A DNA stretch of 64,000 nucleotides from Gracilimonas amylolytica. Lineage in GTDB: Bacteria > Bacteroidota > Rhodothermia > Balneolales > Balneolaceae. The stretch lies in assembly GCF_002911695.1 (NCBI RefSeq), contig NZ_PQBS01000016.1, forward strand, positions 1-64,000, written 5' to 3'. The notes below the pieces were generated by a model. That model ran no database searches, was not told the DNA's origin, and worked only from the letters and a program-made list of their open reading frames with translations. Positions 16,561 to 25,243 of this stretch are shown here, in pieces. The position numbers and the translations under genes are program-made. Positions within the stretch are counted from its first letter, which is position 1; each line of letters starts with the position of its first letter.

Positions 16561-17218
16561 AGCTGACCCCTTCTTCGTTTAAGGTGAAATTCATTTCGTA
16601 CCGACCAACTTGCCCATCGTAATTTTCGTAGTCCGGATCGGATCCTATTGAGACATCTGCTACTACGATCACACGTACTTCATCGGCTTCCTCATCAATT
16701 TCATAGAAATGATTCAGATTATCCTCATCAATATCGGCCATCGAGCTATCCCCGGCAGCCTTTCTGAGATCGAAATCTGATAAATAGATCCCATCTTCAC
16801 CTATTTGCTCATTCATCAGGTCCTTAAAGGTAGTGACTATGGATTCCCTGTCGTTCTGATGATACTCTCCCAGCACATAGATCAATTTTTCACGGACATC
16901 GGCCTGCGTGGCCCCGGAATCAATTGTCTTACGTATTTCCAGCAGAAGGTCTTTTTGGTAATCCTTTCTACCATAATCATGGGCAAAAGCGATGGCATGA
17001 AATAGAACAACCAAAACAACCAATCCATAGGTGCTTCGGTAAGCCCATTTCGATTCAAACTCTTTTTCACTCAGGCTCAGTATCCTTCCCAGAAATATCA
17101 CCCCGGTGATCAAAGCGATAAACAGACCTAACCAGATCTTTCCAAAATAAAGCGGGATAAAAAAGCCTAATGCAGCAACGACCATACCCCCGAATAAGAG
17201 TTTTGTTTCTCTTTCCAT
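16544..17218 (-). CDS. Unknown membrane protein with soluble C-terminal domain
   Basis: This 224-aa protein has two or three membrane helices in its first 85 residues (KLLFGGMVVAALGFFIPLYFG, then WLGLFIALITGVIFLG, then STYGLVVLVVLFHAIAFAHD) and a soluble acidic C-terminal part of about 135 residues with a D/E-rich stretch near 180. No family was recognised. It overlaps the following gene by 17 bp, so the two are probably co-translated. The topological plan (membrane head, soluble tail) resembles its partner, which suggests the two may be distantly related or form a complex. Confidence 0.75.
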   Translation of the reverse strand: MERETKLLFGGMVVAALGFFIPLYFGKIWLGLFIALITGVIFLGRILSLSEKEFESKWAYRSTYGLVVLVVLFHAIAFAHDYGRKDYQKDLLLEIRKTIDSGATQADVREKLIYVLGEYHQNDRESIVTTFKDLMNEQIGEDGIYLSDFDLRKAAGDSSMADIDEDNLNHFYEIDEEADEVRVIVVADVSIGSDPDYENYDGQVGRYEMNFTLNEEGVSYEVLN

Positions 17219-17279
17219 AAAACAATTTTTTAGTTCTATTTTACAGAATAAGAGGAAATTCTGTATTTAAAGCAAACAA

Positions 17280-18848
17280 TCACATACGCCCCAAAGACTT
17301 GATAAACTTATCCGAACATTCCATGATTTCCTTTTTATCCTCATCACTCTTCTTATCAAACATATTCACCATAAAGTTTGCCCTGCCGTTTTTGGTGAAG
17401 GTCTCTCTCTGCTTGTCAATAAAATTCCAGTATAGATAATTAAAAGGACAGGCATCTTCCCCGGTTTTCTTGCTGATCTTATACTTACAATGCTTGCAGT
17501 AATCACTCATCTTATTAATGTAATTCCCGCTACTCACATAAGGCTTTGATGCCAATACCCCTCCATCTGCAAAAGTGGACATTCCCAATACATTTGGCAG
17601 CACCACCCATTCATAGGCATCAATATAAGCCAAATGAAACCACCGGTTCAGTTCCCTCGGATCAGTTTCAGTAAGATTGCTAAAGTTACTAAGCACCATC
17701 AGCCGTGGTATGTGGTGGGAATAACCTTCTTCAATGACCGGCTTAAGACATTCACTCATACAGTTCATTTTGGTCTCACCTGTCCAGTACATTTCGGGAA
17801 GCTTGTTGTTGAACCCGAAATGATTGGTTTCCCGCACTTCCGGCATCATGGCTTCATAATACACCCGCACATATTCCCTCCAACCAATGATCTGACGAAT
17901 AAAACCTTCCACCGAATTCAATCTTGCTTTGCCTTGTTTGTAGGCTTGCTCCGCTTTGTCACACACTTCTTTTGGAAGTATCAATCCATTGTTCAAGTAC
18001 ATTGATAACTTAGAATGGAAAAGCTCATAATTTCCATGAACCATAGCATCTTCATACGGACCAAATTCATCGAGCCGCTCTTCAATGAATTCATTTAAAC
18101 GATACAAAGCCTGTCTTCGGGTAACTGCATAGCTGAAGTCATCACTTTCGCCAAAACTCTCTTCGTACCAGGTTTCAACCATCTCAATAACCTCTTCAGT
18201 AACAGCGTCGGGTGCAGTCTCCACTATTTCCGGCACGGGATGATCTTTGGGAAGCTTCTCTCTGTTTTGCTCATCATAATTCCATTCGCCACCCTCCGGC
18301 TGATCTCCGTTCATCAGGTATCCGCTTTTACGTCGCATTTCACGATAGAAATATTCCATCAGCCAGCCATCCTTTACACGGTCTTTGTATTCCTCCGGGT
18401 CAGCCAGAAAAAAGTTATTGGGAATTTCCTTTACCCGATCGATGAATTTAGCACGAACCGATTGAAGTCGCTCTCTGATATCCCATTCTGATGGCTTCAT
18501 GTAAGTCAGCTTCATATTCTGATTCTTAGAAAGTAGCGTATCTAAGCCCTCATCAAAATGTGCTTTTGTAGAGTGATAATGAACCGGGAACCCTGCTTCT
18601 GCGCACTCAAGGGCAAAATGACGCATACTGCTCAATACATAGATTGCTTTCTTTTTGTGGTGAGGCAGTTCCTTTCCTTTTTCCGCTGATTCCAAAAAGA
18701 TAAGCAGCGGTTTTTCTTCCCGAATCCAGCTTGGCCAAGCATCCAGGTTCAACTGATCGTGTAAAATGAATACCGCCCGGGCATGTTCTTTCAAGTTTGT
18801 CTTTGAAATGCTACTATCCACTTGCGACAAAAAAGCTCTGTTCTTCAT
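17280..18848 (-). CDS. phrB: Fe-S bacterial (6-4) photolyase/cryptochrome
   Basis: This 522-aa enzyme belongs to the FeS-BCP family, which repairs (6-4) photoproducts and binds FAD and a 4Fe-4S cluster. Candidate cluster ligands are C363, C451, C454 and C467; their spacing (88, 3, 13) equals that of C350, C438, C441 and C454 in Agrobacterium PhrB. Other family landmarks are the N-terminal FILHDQLN, the FAD-site GFIRQIIGWREYVR, and FADGGVLASKPYVSSGNYINKMSDY. The gene is the first of a leftward cluster and is divergent from the BlaI/M56 pair. The lumazine or other antenna cannot be read from sequence. Confidence 0.95.
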   Translation of the reverse strand: MKNRAFLSQVDSSISKTNLKEHARAVFILHDQLNLDAWPSWIREEKPLLIFLESAEKGKELPHHKKKAIYVLSSMRHFALECAEAGFPVHYHSTKAHFDEGLDTLLSKNQNMKLTYMKPSEWDIRERLQSVRAKFIDRVKEIPNNFFLADPEEYKDRVKDGWLMEYFYREMRRKSGYLMNGDQPEGGEWNYDEQNREKLPKDHPVPEIVETAPDAVTEEVIEMVETWYEESFGESDDFSYAVTRRQALYRLNEFIEERLDEFGPYEDAMVHGNYELFHSKLSMYLNNGLILPKEVCDKAEQAYKQGKARLNSVEGFIRQIIGWREYVRVYYEAMMPEVRETNHFGFNNKLPEMYWTGETKMNCMSECLKPVIEEGYSHHIPRLMVLSNFSNLTETDPRELNRWFHLAYIDAYEWVVLPNVLGMSTFADGGVLASKPYVSSGNYINKMSDYCKHCKYKISKKTGEDACPFNYLYWNFIDKQRETFTKNGRANFMVNMFDKKSDEDKKEIMECSDKFIKSLGRM

Positions 18849-18922
18849 ACTTATCTTAATGCTTTATACAGTTTTAAGCGTTCCGGACAGTTATTAAGAA
18901 AATTTATTGAAGTTTAATTCAT

Positions 18923-18938
18923 TACTATTATATTAGTA
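18923..18938. promoter_or_regulatory. BlaI-type operator
   Basis: The inverted repeat TACTATTATATTAGTA has 7 of 8 pairs matched and ends 19 bp before the blaI-like start codon. TACTA/TAGTA half-sites recur just downstream (TAGTACTA, TTACTACT). BlaI/MecI operators are built from such TACA/TACTA palindromes, so this is probably the autoregulatory site. Confidence 0.6.
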
Positions 18939-18957
18939 CTAACTAATTACTACTGCC

Positions 18958-19338
18958 ATGAGAAAATCACTGACACCACTTGGAGAATCGGAAATGGAAA
19001 TCCTGCACCATGTGTGGGAACTTGGAGAAGCTACTGTTGCACAGGTCAGGGAGCGAATCCTGAATGACCGGAAAGTTGCTTACACCACGGTGATGACCAT
19101 TATGAAGAATTTGAACGACAAAGGATTTCTTAAATACTATAAAGATGGCAATACCTATGTATATAGTGCCCGCATCGAACCGGAGCAGGTTCAGTCCAAC
19201 CTCGTTTCAGGACTGATCGACAAAGTATTCAAAGGATCTACCTCTGCCCTTGTACAAACGCTGGTTAAAGGTGAGAATATCAGTGAGAAGGAATTGAAAG
19301 AACTTCGTGATATGATCGATAGTATGGAGGATCAGTGA
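18958..19338 (+). CDS. BlaI/MecI-family repressor
   Basis: This 126-aa repressor has the typical N-terminal winged helix (LTPLGESEMEILHHVWELGEATVAQVRERI, then VAYTTVMTIMKNLNDKGFL) and a C-terminal dimerisation helix part (VSGLIDKVFKGSTSALVQTLV). It normally blocks its own operon until its membrane peptidase partner is activated. The downstream M56 peptidase gene overlaps its stop codon (TGATG), so the two form a sensor-repressor pair. A palindromic operator lies 19 bp upstream. No beta-lactamase gene is adjacent. Confidence 0.95.
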   Translation: MRKSLTPLGESEMEILHHVWELGEATVAQVRERILNDRKVAYTTVMTIMKNLNDKGFLKYYKDGNTYVYSARIEPEQVQSNLVSGLIDKVFKGSTSALVQTLVKGENISEKELKELRDMIDSMEDQ

Positions 19339-21116
19339 TGTATGAGCTTATCTATTATCTGAAAGAGATCGGAAATTTCAGCCTGGATGCCATTTGGTTT
19401 CCTCTGGCAATATGGACGTTATGCTGTGGAATTGCGTTTATTGTACTGCGGAACCGCGAAAGCCTGAATCCACTGTTTCATTATCACCTTAGAACCGCAG
19501 CCCTGCTTTCACTCCCATTTGGTATAGGTGCGGCTGCACTGATGAATCGCATCCCGGCCTGGTTTGCTGAATCCAATATTGAGACCGCTTTTTTTGTGGT
19601 TCAGAATCCTATTGAGTTAGTACCTTCGGGCGGGAATTCATCGGCAGAGATCTCTATCAACTGGATGGAGCCGTCATTATTGATCGGTTTGACCACGGTT
19701 ATACTTGGACTTGTATCACTCTTTATGCTCGGACGACTCATTAGCAGTTACCTGGCATTGAAATCCCTATACAGAAATCTCGACATCACTGAATTACAGG
19801 ATGTGCTTACAAACGAACCGGATAACAACCGGGCCATTAAATTAGCTTTTCATGATCATCCGCTGGTTCCATTTACTTTTGGATGGAAGCAGCCGGTGAT
19901 CGTGCTACCAAAATTATTGCAGCACGAACCGGAAAAACTGGAGATGGCCCTTCAGCACGAACTCACCCATATCAAACGCGGTGATTATCTGCTGCAGCTG
20001 GCCTTATCCATGATCGAATCGCTCTTTTGGTTTCATCCCCTCATTCGTTATGGCAATCAGGAGATCGACACCTATCGGGAAATTTCCTGTGATCAGGAAG
20101 TGCTTTCCAGATCCGGTTTCTCCATAAAATCCTATGCCAGCCTGCTTTATGAGTTAGTTCCTTTGAGCAGCGGTGCGGGACGGTTGTCAGTAAGCATGGC
20201 AGTGAAGAACTCAACCTTAAAGAAACGGATCAAAACCATGAAATATCATAAACTACATAAAGCCTCATTCCGGCAAAGCATCGCCTTTTTATTGCTGATG
20301 ATCGTTGGGATCACACTACCCATTGCCTGCTCAGATTTGAGAGGGCCTGAAGTTGTGTCTAATGAAGAACTGGAAAACACACAAATTAGCATTCGGGATG
20401 CAGCGCTTTCCATAAATGGAATTTCTCTAGACAATAAAAACCTCAAGAATGTCTCAACTGGAGGTCTCGGATCAATAATAATAATGACGGGGGAATATGG
20501 AGCTTTTAATATCGCTCCACGTCCGTTTGATGGAGCCATTAAAACAGGTGAAATCGAAGGAAACAATCTTTCCTTTAAGATTAACGAACTAAATGTGGAG
20601 TTAAGGTCTTCATCAGAAATTTTGTCTGGTATTTCCAATTCTTCGCTTTGGGTTAAACACGTTGCTCCTTTAGAAAGAGCTTCTAAAGAATTTGGGCCCA
20701 TGCTTTTTGCCAATGAAAACGCTGGAGCTCCAATGCCTCCACGCCCACCAGCTATACCAACAAAAGGCTTTGACGATGATCTTGGAGACTATTTCGTAGT
20801 CGTAGAAGAAATGCCAAAGCTTATTGACGGTATGGCGTCTATTCAAAGTAAAATCGAATATCCTGCCATGGCGCGCCAAGCAGGTATTGAGGGCCGGGTT
20901 ACCGTTCAGTTTATTGTGAATGAACAAGGAGATGTGGAAAATCCACAAGTTGTACGAGGAATCGGCGGTGGCGCTGATGAAGAAGCCCTTCGGGTCGTCA
21001 AACAAGCAAAGTTTGAACCAGGGATACAGCGTGGAAGGGCAGTCAGGGTTCAATACGCTCTTTCAATCAATTTTAGGCTAGAAGACTCCAATTATTCAAG
21101 TATAGAAACCGAATAG
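19338..21116 (+). CDS. BlaR1-like M56 peptidase with TonB C-terminal domain
   Basis: This 592-aa membrane zinc peptidase has several N-terminal membrane helices and the HELTH zinc motif (ALQHELTHIKRGD, about 208-220), with a second metal-side region YREISCDQEVL. A further membrane helix follows near 315-330. Then comes an extracytoplasmic region and a C-terminal TonB-like domain (IEYPAMARQAGIEGRVTVQFIV..., last 85 residues). The combination M56 plus TonB is known from Bacteroidota. It probably cleaves or inactivates the BlaI-like repressor. The ATG overlaps the repressor stop; a GTG three bases earlier is the alternative start. Effector and signal are unknown. Confidence 0.93.
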   Translation: MYELIYYLKEIGNFSLDAIWFPLAIWTLCCGIAFIVLRNRESLNPLFHYHLRTAALLSLPFGIGAAALMNRIPAWFAESNIETAFFVVQNPIELVPSGGNSSAEISINWMEPSLLIGLTTVILGLVSLFMLGRLISSYLALKSLYRNLDITELQDVLTNEPDNNRAIKLAFHDHPLVPFTFGWKQPVIVLPKLLQHEPEKLEMALQHELTHIKRGDYLLQLALSMIESLFWFHPLIRYGNQEIDTYREISCDQEVLSRSGFSIKSYASLLYELVPLSSGAGRLSVSMAVKNSTLKKRIKTMKYHKLHKASFRQSIAFLLLMIVGITLPIACSDLRGPEVVSNEELENTQISIRDAALSINGISLDNKNLKNVSTGGLGSIIIMTGEYGAFNIAPRPFDGAIKTGEIEGNNLSFKINELNVELRSSSEILSGISNSSLWVKHVAPLERASKEFGPMLFANENAGAPMPPRPPAIPTKGFDDDLGDYFVVVEEMPKLIDGMASIQSKIEYPAMARQAGIEGRVTVQFIVNEQGDVENPQVVRGIGGGADEEALRVVKQAKFEPGIQRGRAVRVQYALSINFRLEDSNYSSIETE

Positions 21117-21168
21117 AGCTCGAAAAAGATGATAGCCTGAACTGATCTTTTATTACAAATAATCTCTT

Positions 21169-21203
21169 AAAAAAGCGAAGCTTAACAGACTTCGCTTTTT
21201 TTA
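21169..21203 (+). terminator. Terminator after the M56 gene
   Basis: An 11-bp stem, AAAAAGCGAAG with CTTCGCTTTTT, with a 9-base loop is followed by further T. It lies about 55 bp after the stop codon and ends the BlaI/M56 operon. Confidence 0.85.
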
Positions 21204-21278
21204 TTTGAACTTTTTTGCAACAACTATTTTTATATGGCGTACCAGCACGGTAGATTATAATCAACAAATTCTATCATC

Positions 21279-21461
21279 ATGCCAGCTAAACTCAGAAAAT
21301 CTCACACCGATAAAATGCTTGCAGGCGTTTGCGGTGGCTTTGCGGAGTATCTCGGATGGGATTCAACCCTGATCCGTATCATTTTCATTTTACTCATTTT
21401 CTTAGGCTGGGGATCTCCGGTACTTCTTTATTTTATTCTGGCAATTGTAATGCCTGACTAA
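21279..21461 (+). CDS. PspC-domain membrane protein
   Basis: This 60-aa protein is a single PspC domain. The conserved core LRKSHTDKMLAGVCGGFAEYLGWDSTLIRIIF is followed by a hydrophobic helix pair (LLIFLGWGSPVLLYFILAIVMPD). PspC proteins act in the envelope stress response in enterobacteria; lone short versions are common in Bacteroidota with unclear function. It stands alone, 62 bp upstream of the next gene on the same strand. Confidence 0.93.
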   Translation: MPAKLRKSHTDKMLAGVCGGFAEYLGWDSTLIRIIFILLIFLGWGSPVLLYFILAIVMPD

Positions 21462-21523
21462 GCCCTTCTTGTAAAAGTCGTACCGGCTTAGCATCTTGCC
21501 CTCCAACTTAATCCGGAGCGTTT

Positions 21524-22378
21524 ATGAAAGTTGGTATTATTGGAGATGCAAAACGGGCGGTAGCGTGGGAGCGACATTTACGTCCTCATCAGATCGTACA
21601 GGAAGTTGAACTGTGCCCAAGTATCAAAGAGTTGGGAGATGTAGATGCTTGTTTCCTGGTTGATGAATCTGATAACAACCTGGATCTGCTATTGGAGGGA
21701 GTCCATCAGGGGTTGCACTGCTTTTTGATAGCTTTACAGCCAACTGATACGGATAAGCTTGAAACAATTTACAGAGCATCCATGGAAGCCGGTGTTCACG
21801 TGCAGTTTTCTCACTGGCCAACGCTCGCTCCTGCCACCCAATGGATGATGAACCGTATGCCCCGCCCATCCTATCTTAGCATATCCCGGAATGTTCAGTA
21901 CACGCAATTCATGAATACAGTAAATGAATTCAGGCATTACTGGATCGATGAGCTAGGCCTCTGCATGAAGTGGCTGGATAGTGGCATTCATCATATTGAG
22001 GCCAAACAAGTTTTACTGAACGATACGCATCCTTCCGTATTCCATCTGTTCATCCGCTTTGATAATGGCTCTACGGCAGATATTAATCTCTATACAGGAG
22101 CATCGACCAACAGACATATTCGCATTGCCGCTAACCGACAAGAGATCTTTGAGTGTGATGCTCCGGAGCAGAACATCAGGATCGGCCGTTTGAACTCCGG
22201 GGAGCATTTATTTTTTGAAAAACATGCCTTCGATCCTGCTAAAGCCGCTGAAAAATCTGCACTTATGTTTTTGAAATCAGTGCAAATGAATCGGGAGACA
22301 GCTTACACTCCTTACGATGCCTATCAATTGTCTTTACAGGTAAAACAAGTAGGAAAACGCCTCTCACAGTATCACTGA
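21524..22378 (+). CDS. Gfo/Idh/MocA-like NAD(P)-binding protein
   Basis: This 284-aa protein has a Rossmann start (KVGIIGDAKRAVAW) and a layout like Gfo/Idh/MocA dehydrogenases: a nucleotide-binding half (about 1-115) and a beta-sheet half. It lacks the usual EKP motif; the matching region reads LIALQPTD. The glycine loop is also atypical (GIIGDAKRA). It may therefore be a divergent or inactive family member. The likely His (GIHHIEAKQ, about 154) resembles the catalytic His region of the family. Substrate and pathway are unknown. The 11-bp repeat array starts just after its stop codon. Confidence 0.6.
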   Translation: MKVGIIGDAKRAVAWERHLRPHQIVQEVELCPSIKELGDVDACFLVDESDNNLDLLLEGVHQGLHCFLIALQPTDTDKLETIYRASMEAGVHVQFSHWPTLAPATQWMMNRMPRPSYLSISRNVQYTQFMNTVNEFRHYWIDELGLCMKWLDSGIHHIEAKQVLLNDTHPSVFHLFIRFDNGSTADINLYTGASTNRHIRIAANRQEIFECDAPEQNIRIGRLNSGEHLFFEKHAFDPAKAAEKSALMFLKSVQMNRETAYTPYDAYQLSLQVKQVGKRLSQYH

Positions 22379-22385
22379 GGGCTAT

Positions 22386-22451
22386 GTTAACTTTATGTTA
22401 ACTTATCGTTAACAAATCATTTACATTGAGTTAACAATTCCTTAACATTGG
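22386..22451 (+). promoter_or_regulatory. Six-unit 11-bp TTAAC array (Pho-box-like)
   Basis: Units begin at 22386, 22397, 22408, 22419, 22430 and 22441, exactly 11 bp apart, each reading (G/C)TTAAC followed by five A/T-rich bases; only the fourth is degenerate (ATTTAC). PhoB/PhoP-type regulators bind tandem repeats with 11-bp period, and Bacillus PhoP and cyanobacterial Pho boxes share the TTAAC core. The array ends 24 bp before the start of a small secreted-protein gene. The regulator is inferred. Confidence 0.6.
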
Positions 22452-22474
22452 GTAGATTCAAATGGAGGAATGCT

Positions 22475-22825
22475 ATGAAAACGATTATCACAACCATTTT
22501 ACTTGGTTTTTTTATTTCTACAGGCCTTTTTGCACAACAAACTATCAAAAACGTTGAACACGACTATGTGATCACACATGTAGAAAACAACGTGTACGAC
22601 GTTAAGTTTTTAGATAGCGAAGGAAATATCCTTCAAAAAGGTCAGTATTGGAAAGAAGGAAATACGGTTAAACCACACGGAACGTGGTTATTATATGGCT
22701 TTGATTCTGACAAGGTTATTACCAAAGCTGTTTACGACAAAGGAGAAAAACTAAGTATTGAAACTATTATTGATGGAAAAGTAGTAAAGGCTAATAAAGA
22801 GTTGATAGCTACAAAAAATCTGTAG
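22475..22825 (+). CDS. Small secreted protein, MORN/YwqK-like repeats
   Basis: This 116-aa exported protein has a signal peptide (MKTIITTILLGFFISTGLFA, cleaved before QQ) and a beta-rich body with loosely repeated strands (EGNILQKGQYWKEGN, HGTWLLYGFDSDKVITKAVYDKGEKL) that resemble MORN/YwqK-type repeats. The start was chosen because GGAGG lies 7 bp upstream, which is strong for this genome; an upstream frame extension has no such site. The array of 11-bp repeats just before it suggests tight regulation, perhaps by phosphate. Function is unknown. Confidence 0.75.
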   Translation: MKTIITTILLGFFISTGLFAQQTIKNVEHDYVITHVENNVYDVKFLDSEGNILQKGQYWKEGNTVKPHGTWLLYGFDSDKVITKAVYDKGEKLSIETIIDGKVVKANKELIATKNL

Positions 22826-22901
22826 CAACTACATTTCCACTATTCAACAACAATCATCTATACACTAAATACAAGCACCAAAAATAACAGGAGGTGCCAC
22901 T

Positions 22902-23057
22902 ATGAGAGCTAAGTTATACGAACAATATTACAAACTGGGATTTGACCACTATATCTTTAAAAACATTTTTGGCCTACATAAGCCGGATAAAAATATAAAA
23001 CGATTCTACTATGTGATCATCGCAACGATGCTGATGATCGGTTTGGTCATTTCTTAA
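22902..23057 (+). CDS. 51-aa membrane-anchored small protein
   Basis: The frame from ATG 22902 encodes 51 aa: a basic, aromatic N-terminal half (MRAKLYEQYYKLGFDHYIFK) and one C-terminal membrane helix (YYVIIATMLMIGLVIS). A perfect AGGAGGTG lies just upstream, one of the best ribosome sites in the window. It lies 76 bp after the secreted-protein gene and may be co-transcribed with it. No family was recognised. Confidence 0.6.
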   Translation: MRAKLYEQYYKLGFDHYIFKNIFGLHKPDKNIKRFYYVIIATMLMIGLVIS

Positions 23058-23070
23058 TTACAGTTAATGA

Positions 23071-23928
23071 TCACTTTTTAGGCTTCATGGCCTTGAATAT
23101 CTTTTTCAGTTTACTGCGCGACATTAAACTGTCAATAAAGTTAAACTGTCCGGCCTGAAGCCTTTCACCTCCATCAATGACCACACATTCACCGGTCATA
23201 TATGAAGAGAGGTCAGACATTAAGAATACAGCAAGATTGGCGAGCTCTTCCGGCTCGCCATATCTTTTTAGGGGAACCTTATCGATAAACTTTTTCTCCA
23301 TGGTCTTTTTGGGAACTAAGCGCGACCAGGCTCCTTCTGTGGGAAATGGTCCGGGAGCTATGGCATTTAGCCTTATACCATATTCAGCCCATTCAAAAGC
23401 TAAGGAACGTGTCATAGCTAACACACCCGCCTTTCCACATGCTGATGGCAACACAAAGGCACACCCGGTTCCCTCGGCATAGGTTGTCACCATATTCAGT
23501 ATGGTACCTTCCTTTTTATTATCGATCAGATAATTACCGAATACATGGGTACAATTAAAGCTTCCGTGAAGAACAATATCAACGATCGCTTTAAATCCTC
23601 CAGGACTTAGATCTTCTGAAGCTGACAAAAAGTTTCCGGCCGCATTGTTTACCAATCCCTCTAAAGAGCCAAAATCATTGATGATCTGTTCAAACATCGA
23701 TGTTACGCCGTCGTAGTCTCTGACATCGCATTGATAGTAACCGACTATAGCTCCTTCTCTTTCCTTTTCAATTTCTTTTACTGCCTTTTGAAGTTTTTCC
23801 TCTGTCCTCCCACATATAGCAACATTGGCTCCTGTTCTTGTAAATGCTTTAGCCATTGCTAACCCAAGGCCGCTGCCTCCCCCAGTTATTAAAATGGTCT
23901 TTCCTGAAAGCGTATCGTCTGTATACAT
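23071..23928 (-). CDS. 2,4-dienoyl-CoA reductase-like SDR
   Basis: This 285-aa short-chain dehydrogenase resembles the DECR/PDCR type of NADPH 2,4-dienoyl-CoA reductase used for unsaturated fatty acids. It shows the cofactor motif TGGGSGLG, NNAAGN, and the family region SACGKAGVLAMTRSLAFEWAEYGIRLNAIAPGP, where the usual tyrosine is replaced, as in dienoyl-CoA reductases. A C-terminal basic tail (KLKKIFKAMKPKK) is present. It is the last gene of the leftward fad operon, 101 bp after fadA, and would let the organism degrade polyunsaturated chains. Confidence 0.9.
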   Translation of the reverse strand: MYTDDTLSGKTILITGGGSGLGLAMAKAFTRTGANVAICGRTEEKLQKAVKEIEKEREGAIVGYYQCDVRDYDGVTSMFEQIINDFGSLEGLVNNAAGNFLSASEDLSPGGFKAIVDIVLHGSFNCTHVFGNYLIDNKKEGTILNMVTTYAEGTGCAFVLPSACGKAGVLAMTRSLAFEWAEYGIRLNAIAPGPFPTEGAWSRLVPKKTMEKKFIDKVPLKRYGEPEELANLAVFLMSDLSSYMTGECVVIDGGERLQAGQFNFIDSLMSRSKLKKIFKAMKPKK

Positions 23929-23953
23929 AAAATTGAATTAATGGTTGTTTCAT

Positions 23954-23995
23954 TGTACCCGTAGGGGTAATTCATGAATTACCCCTACGGGTACA
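23954..23995. repeat. 42-bp perfect palindrome, copy 2
   Basis: A perfect 42-bp inverted repeat centred between 23974 and 23975, with half-site core GTAGGGGTAATTCA. It lies between fadA and the SDR gene. Compared with the copy at 14277-14318, each difference in one arm is matched in the other (C to T with G to A), so pairing is preserved. Confidence 0.9.
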
Positions 23996-24029
23996 TTATT
24001 TCGATTTCAAACCGCCGATTAAAGATCTA

Positions 24030-25217
24030 TCAGCTCAAATTCTCAAAAATTCCTGCTGCACCCATTCCCCCACCAATACACATTGTAACCAACCCATACT
24101 TTGACTCGCGGGCTTTCATCTCATACAATATTTGCGTGGTCAACTTGGCTCCGGTACAACCCAAAGGGTGACCCATAGCTATCGCACCACCATTCACGTT
24201 GGTTATCTCTTCATCGAGCCCTAATTCACGTATCACAGCCAATGACTGAGATGCAAAGGCTTCATTTAATTCGATAAGATCTATGTCAGACAGTTTTAAT
24301 CCGGTTCTATCCAATACTTTAGGCACGGCCTCTATCGGCCCAATGCCCATAATTTCGGGAGCCACTCCGGCCACCTGAAAACCCACATATCGAGCCATTG
24401 GTGTTAACCCAAGTTCCTTGACCATTTTTCCACTCATAACCACCACACCGGCAGCCGCATCATTCATTTGTGATGAATTACCGGCTGTTACGCTCCCGCC
24501 ATTTTTAAATACCGGACGTAATCCGGACAAGGCTTCCACCGAAGTATCTGCCCTGGGTCCTTCATCTTGTTTGAATGTAAATGACTCTTCGATCATCTCA
24601 CCATTCGCAGCCACTTTCTTTACTGCAACTTCTACCGGAGTGATCTGCTCATCAAACTTACCTTCTTTCCAGGCATTGATCGCTCTTTGATGACTTCGAA
24701 AGGCGAATTCATCCTGATCTTTCCGGCTTACCTTGTATTTATCCGCTACATTTTCTGCTGTAATTCCCATACTCACGTAAACGCCGGGTTTATCATTTAC
24801 CAACTCCGGGTTAGGTTGAACCGACATACCTCCCATTGGAACTAAACTCATGGATTCAACTCCTCCGGCAATGATCACATCAGCTCCACCTGCCATGATG
24901 CGCTCAGCTGCCATTGAAATGGTCTGCAGCCCTGAGGAACAAAATCGGTTCACGGTAACGCCGGGTACTGAATCAGGCAATCCACCTAAAATAGCAATCT
25001 GTCGGGCTACATTAAGTCCTTGTGAAGCTTCCGGAAAGGCACATCCCATGATCACGTCTTCCACCTGCTCAGGGGCTAACCCTTTGGTCCGGTCCAAGAG
25101 GTCTTTGACCACGGCTCCACCCAGCGAATCAGGCCTGGTAAAGCGCAATGACCCTTTATTAGCTTTTCCGCAAGGCGTTCGTGATGCTGAAACGATGTAG
25201 GCTTCTCTGTCTGACAT
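24030..25217 (-). CDS. fadA: 3-ketoacyl-CoA thiolase
   Basis: This 395-aa thiolase cleaves 3-ketoacyl-CoA to acetyl-CoA in fatty-acid beta-oxidation. The nucleophilic cysteine lies in [12 protein letters not shown] (about 93), the catalytic histidine in [18 protein letters not shown] (about 350), and the second cysteine in [13 protein letters not shown] (about 380). It follows fadN by 26 bp in the same leftward operon, which is the known fadN-fadA pairing. Length is normal. Confidence 0.96.
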   Translation of the reverse strand: MSDREAYIVSASRTPCGKANKGSLRFTRPDSLGGAVVKDLLDRTKGLAPEQVEDVIMGCAFPEASQGLNVARQIAILGGLPDSVPGVTVNRFCSSGLQTISMAAERIMAGGADVIIAGGVESMSLVPMGGMSVQPNPELVNDKPGVYVSMGITAENVADKYKVSRKDQDEFAFRSHQRAINAWKEGKFDEQITPVEVAVKKVAANGEMIEESFTFKQDEGPRADTSVEALSGLRPVFKNGGSVTAGNSSQMNDAAAGVVVMSGKMVKELGLTPMARYVGFQVAGVAPEIMGIGPIEAVPKVLDRTGLKLSDIDLIELNEAFASQSLAVIRELGLDEEITNVNGGAIAMGHPLGCTGAKLTTQILYEMKARESKYGLVTMCIGGGMGAAGIFENLS

Positions 25218-25243
25218 AATTTTAAAATCCTTAATTTTGATCT

